Shown here one piece after another: positions 5,170 to 5,711 of a DNA stretch of 5,711 nucleotides. Location of the stretch: the NCBI GenBank assembly GCA_016195765.1, contig JACPYZ010000114.1:1-5711 (forward strand). The letters run 5' to 3'. The notes below the pieces were generated by a model. That model made no database searches. It was not told the DNA's origin and saw only the letters and a program-made list of their open reading frames with translations. The stretch's first letter is position 1. The number at the start of each line of letters is the position of its first letter. The translations under genes and the position numbers were made by a program. The stretch comes from Candidatus Curtissbacteria bacterium. GTDB taxonomy: Bacteria > Patescibacteriota > Microgenomatia > Curtissbacterales > GWA2-41-24.

Positions 5170-5711
5170 CTAGTTACTTTTTGTAATATTGTCTGTCTCT
5201 AGGATTTTAAAATCTATTCCATCGCTTTCCAACTTTACATAGGCACCATTGCCAATGGAACTTGCGGTATGTTGGAAATCGGAATAGGTGCCGAAGCCTA
5301 GGCGAATAAGCAAGAGACGCATTACTGTGCCGTGGGTTACCATCAGAACTGTTTTTCCCCGGTAAGCTAGAGAAATTTCTCGCAAATGTGTAATGATTCT
5401 ACCCACTGCAGCTTCATCTGTTTCGATCGAAGGAAATTTAAATGACCATTTTTGTTCGTCGGCTAGAGCTTCGTATTGTTCAAGATGTTGTTTGAGTTCT
5501 GTTTCATAAATATTTATCGGTTTGCCTTCATGTGCACCGTAGCTTTTTTCCCTTAAAAGTTCGGTGGTTTCGACCGTTAGTTCTTTTTCCAAAGAGATTA
5601 TCTCGGCTGTCCTTTTTGCTCTTGCGGCATCAGAAGAGAAAACGGCATCGAAATGAATGTTTTTTAATCTTTTACCAAGATCTGTTGCTTGCTGTATCCC
5701 CAGTTTTGTGA
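5170..5711 (-). CDS. histidine phosphatase (phosphoglycerate mutase superfamily), 5' end beyond window
   Basis: Branch-1 histidine phosphatase / phosphoglycerate mutase-like enzyme, which transfers or hydrolyses phosphate through a phospho-His intermediate. The frame continues unbroken to the right edge, giving 179 residues in the window. The TTG at 5592 lies in mid-domain and is Leu, not a start. Visible motifs, numbered from the first complete codon (5709), are FSSDAARAKRTAEII (24-38, with the phosphate-pocket Arg), LREKSYGAHEG (52-62, acid Glu54 of the LRE motif) and the second catalytic His126 in MVTHGTVMRLLL. The first catalytic His (the RHG motif) lies outside the window, so activity cannot be confirmed. 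The usual FPGGES stretch reads FPSIET, arguing for a general phosphatase (CobC/GpmB-like) over a dedicated glycolytic mutase; the substrate is unknown. It is followed by an intrinsic terminator and then typA on the same strand. Confidence 0.93.
   Translation of the reverse strand, partial: TKLGIQQATDLGKRLKNIHFDAVFSSDAARAKRTAEIISLEKELTVETTELLREKSYGAHEGKPINIYETELKQHLEQYEALADEQKWSFKFPSIETDEAAVGRIITHLREISLAYRGKTVLMVTHGTVMRLLLIRLGFGTYSDFQHTASSIGNGAYVKLESDGIDFKILETDNITKSN

Noticed and set aside
5170..5592. Treating the TTG at 5592 as the start of the histidine phosphatase.
   Set aside because: The frame continues upstream to the window edge with the conserved FSSDAARAKRTAEII motif, so this would remove essential parts of the domain.

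Overview
This is a compact, moderately AT-rich bacterial window read with the standard code: the stops used are TAA and TAG, and no long frame is interrupted by TGA. It holds five confidently identifiable protein genes, two of them cut by the window edges, plus a cryptic 0.6 kb stretch of very small genes. Tight packing, convergent genes with overlapping stops, GTG starts and mostly weak ribosome binding sites would suit a small-genome lineage such as Patescibacteria/CPR. That placement is a guess, because no diagnostic marker is present.

Layout, left to right. The 3' part of an OmpR/PhoB-type response regulator runs on the plus strand (1-659). Facing it on the minus strand is a cluster of tiny reading frames between 709 and 1204: a YggT-like membrane protein fragment that appears frameshifted, a 65-residue protein of unknown function, and a 27-codon frame with the strongest Shine-Dalgarno sequence in the window. 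Upstream of these on the same strand is a membrane-anchored PQQ-type aldose sugar dehydrogenase (1274-2356). A membrane-anchored alpha/beta hydrolase (2416-3306, plus) diverges from it across a 59-base gap and converges on the translational GTPase gene typA/bipA (3303-5114, minus), with the two stop codons overlapping. A histidine phosphatase (phosphoglycerate mutase superfamily) gene, truncated at the right edge, lies upstream of typA on the same strand. Between those two is a clear intrinsic terminator that ends six bases before the typA start codon.

The genes do not form an obvious single pathway. The dehydrogenase and the hydrolase both have N-terminal membrane anchors and divergent starts, so they may be two exported enzymes sharing a control region. 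TypA and the phosphatase are housekeeping-type genes. The items most worth a second look are the promoter/terminator/start-codon arrangement in front of typA, the coupled 65-codon and 27-codon frames, and the apparently frameshifted yggT. I see no mobile element, CRISPR array, tRNA or rRNA, and nothing that I can defend as a new multi-gene system.
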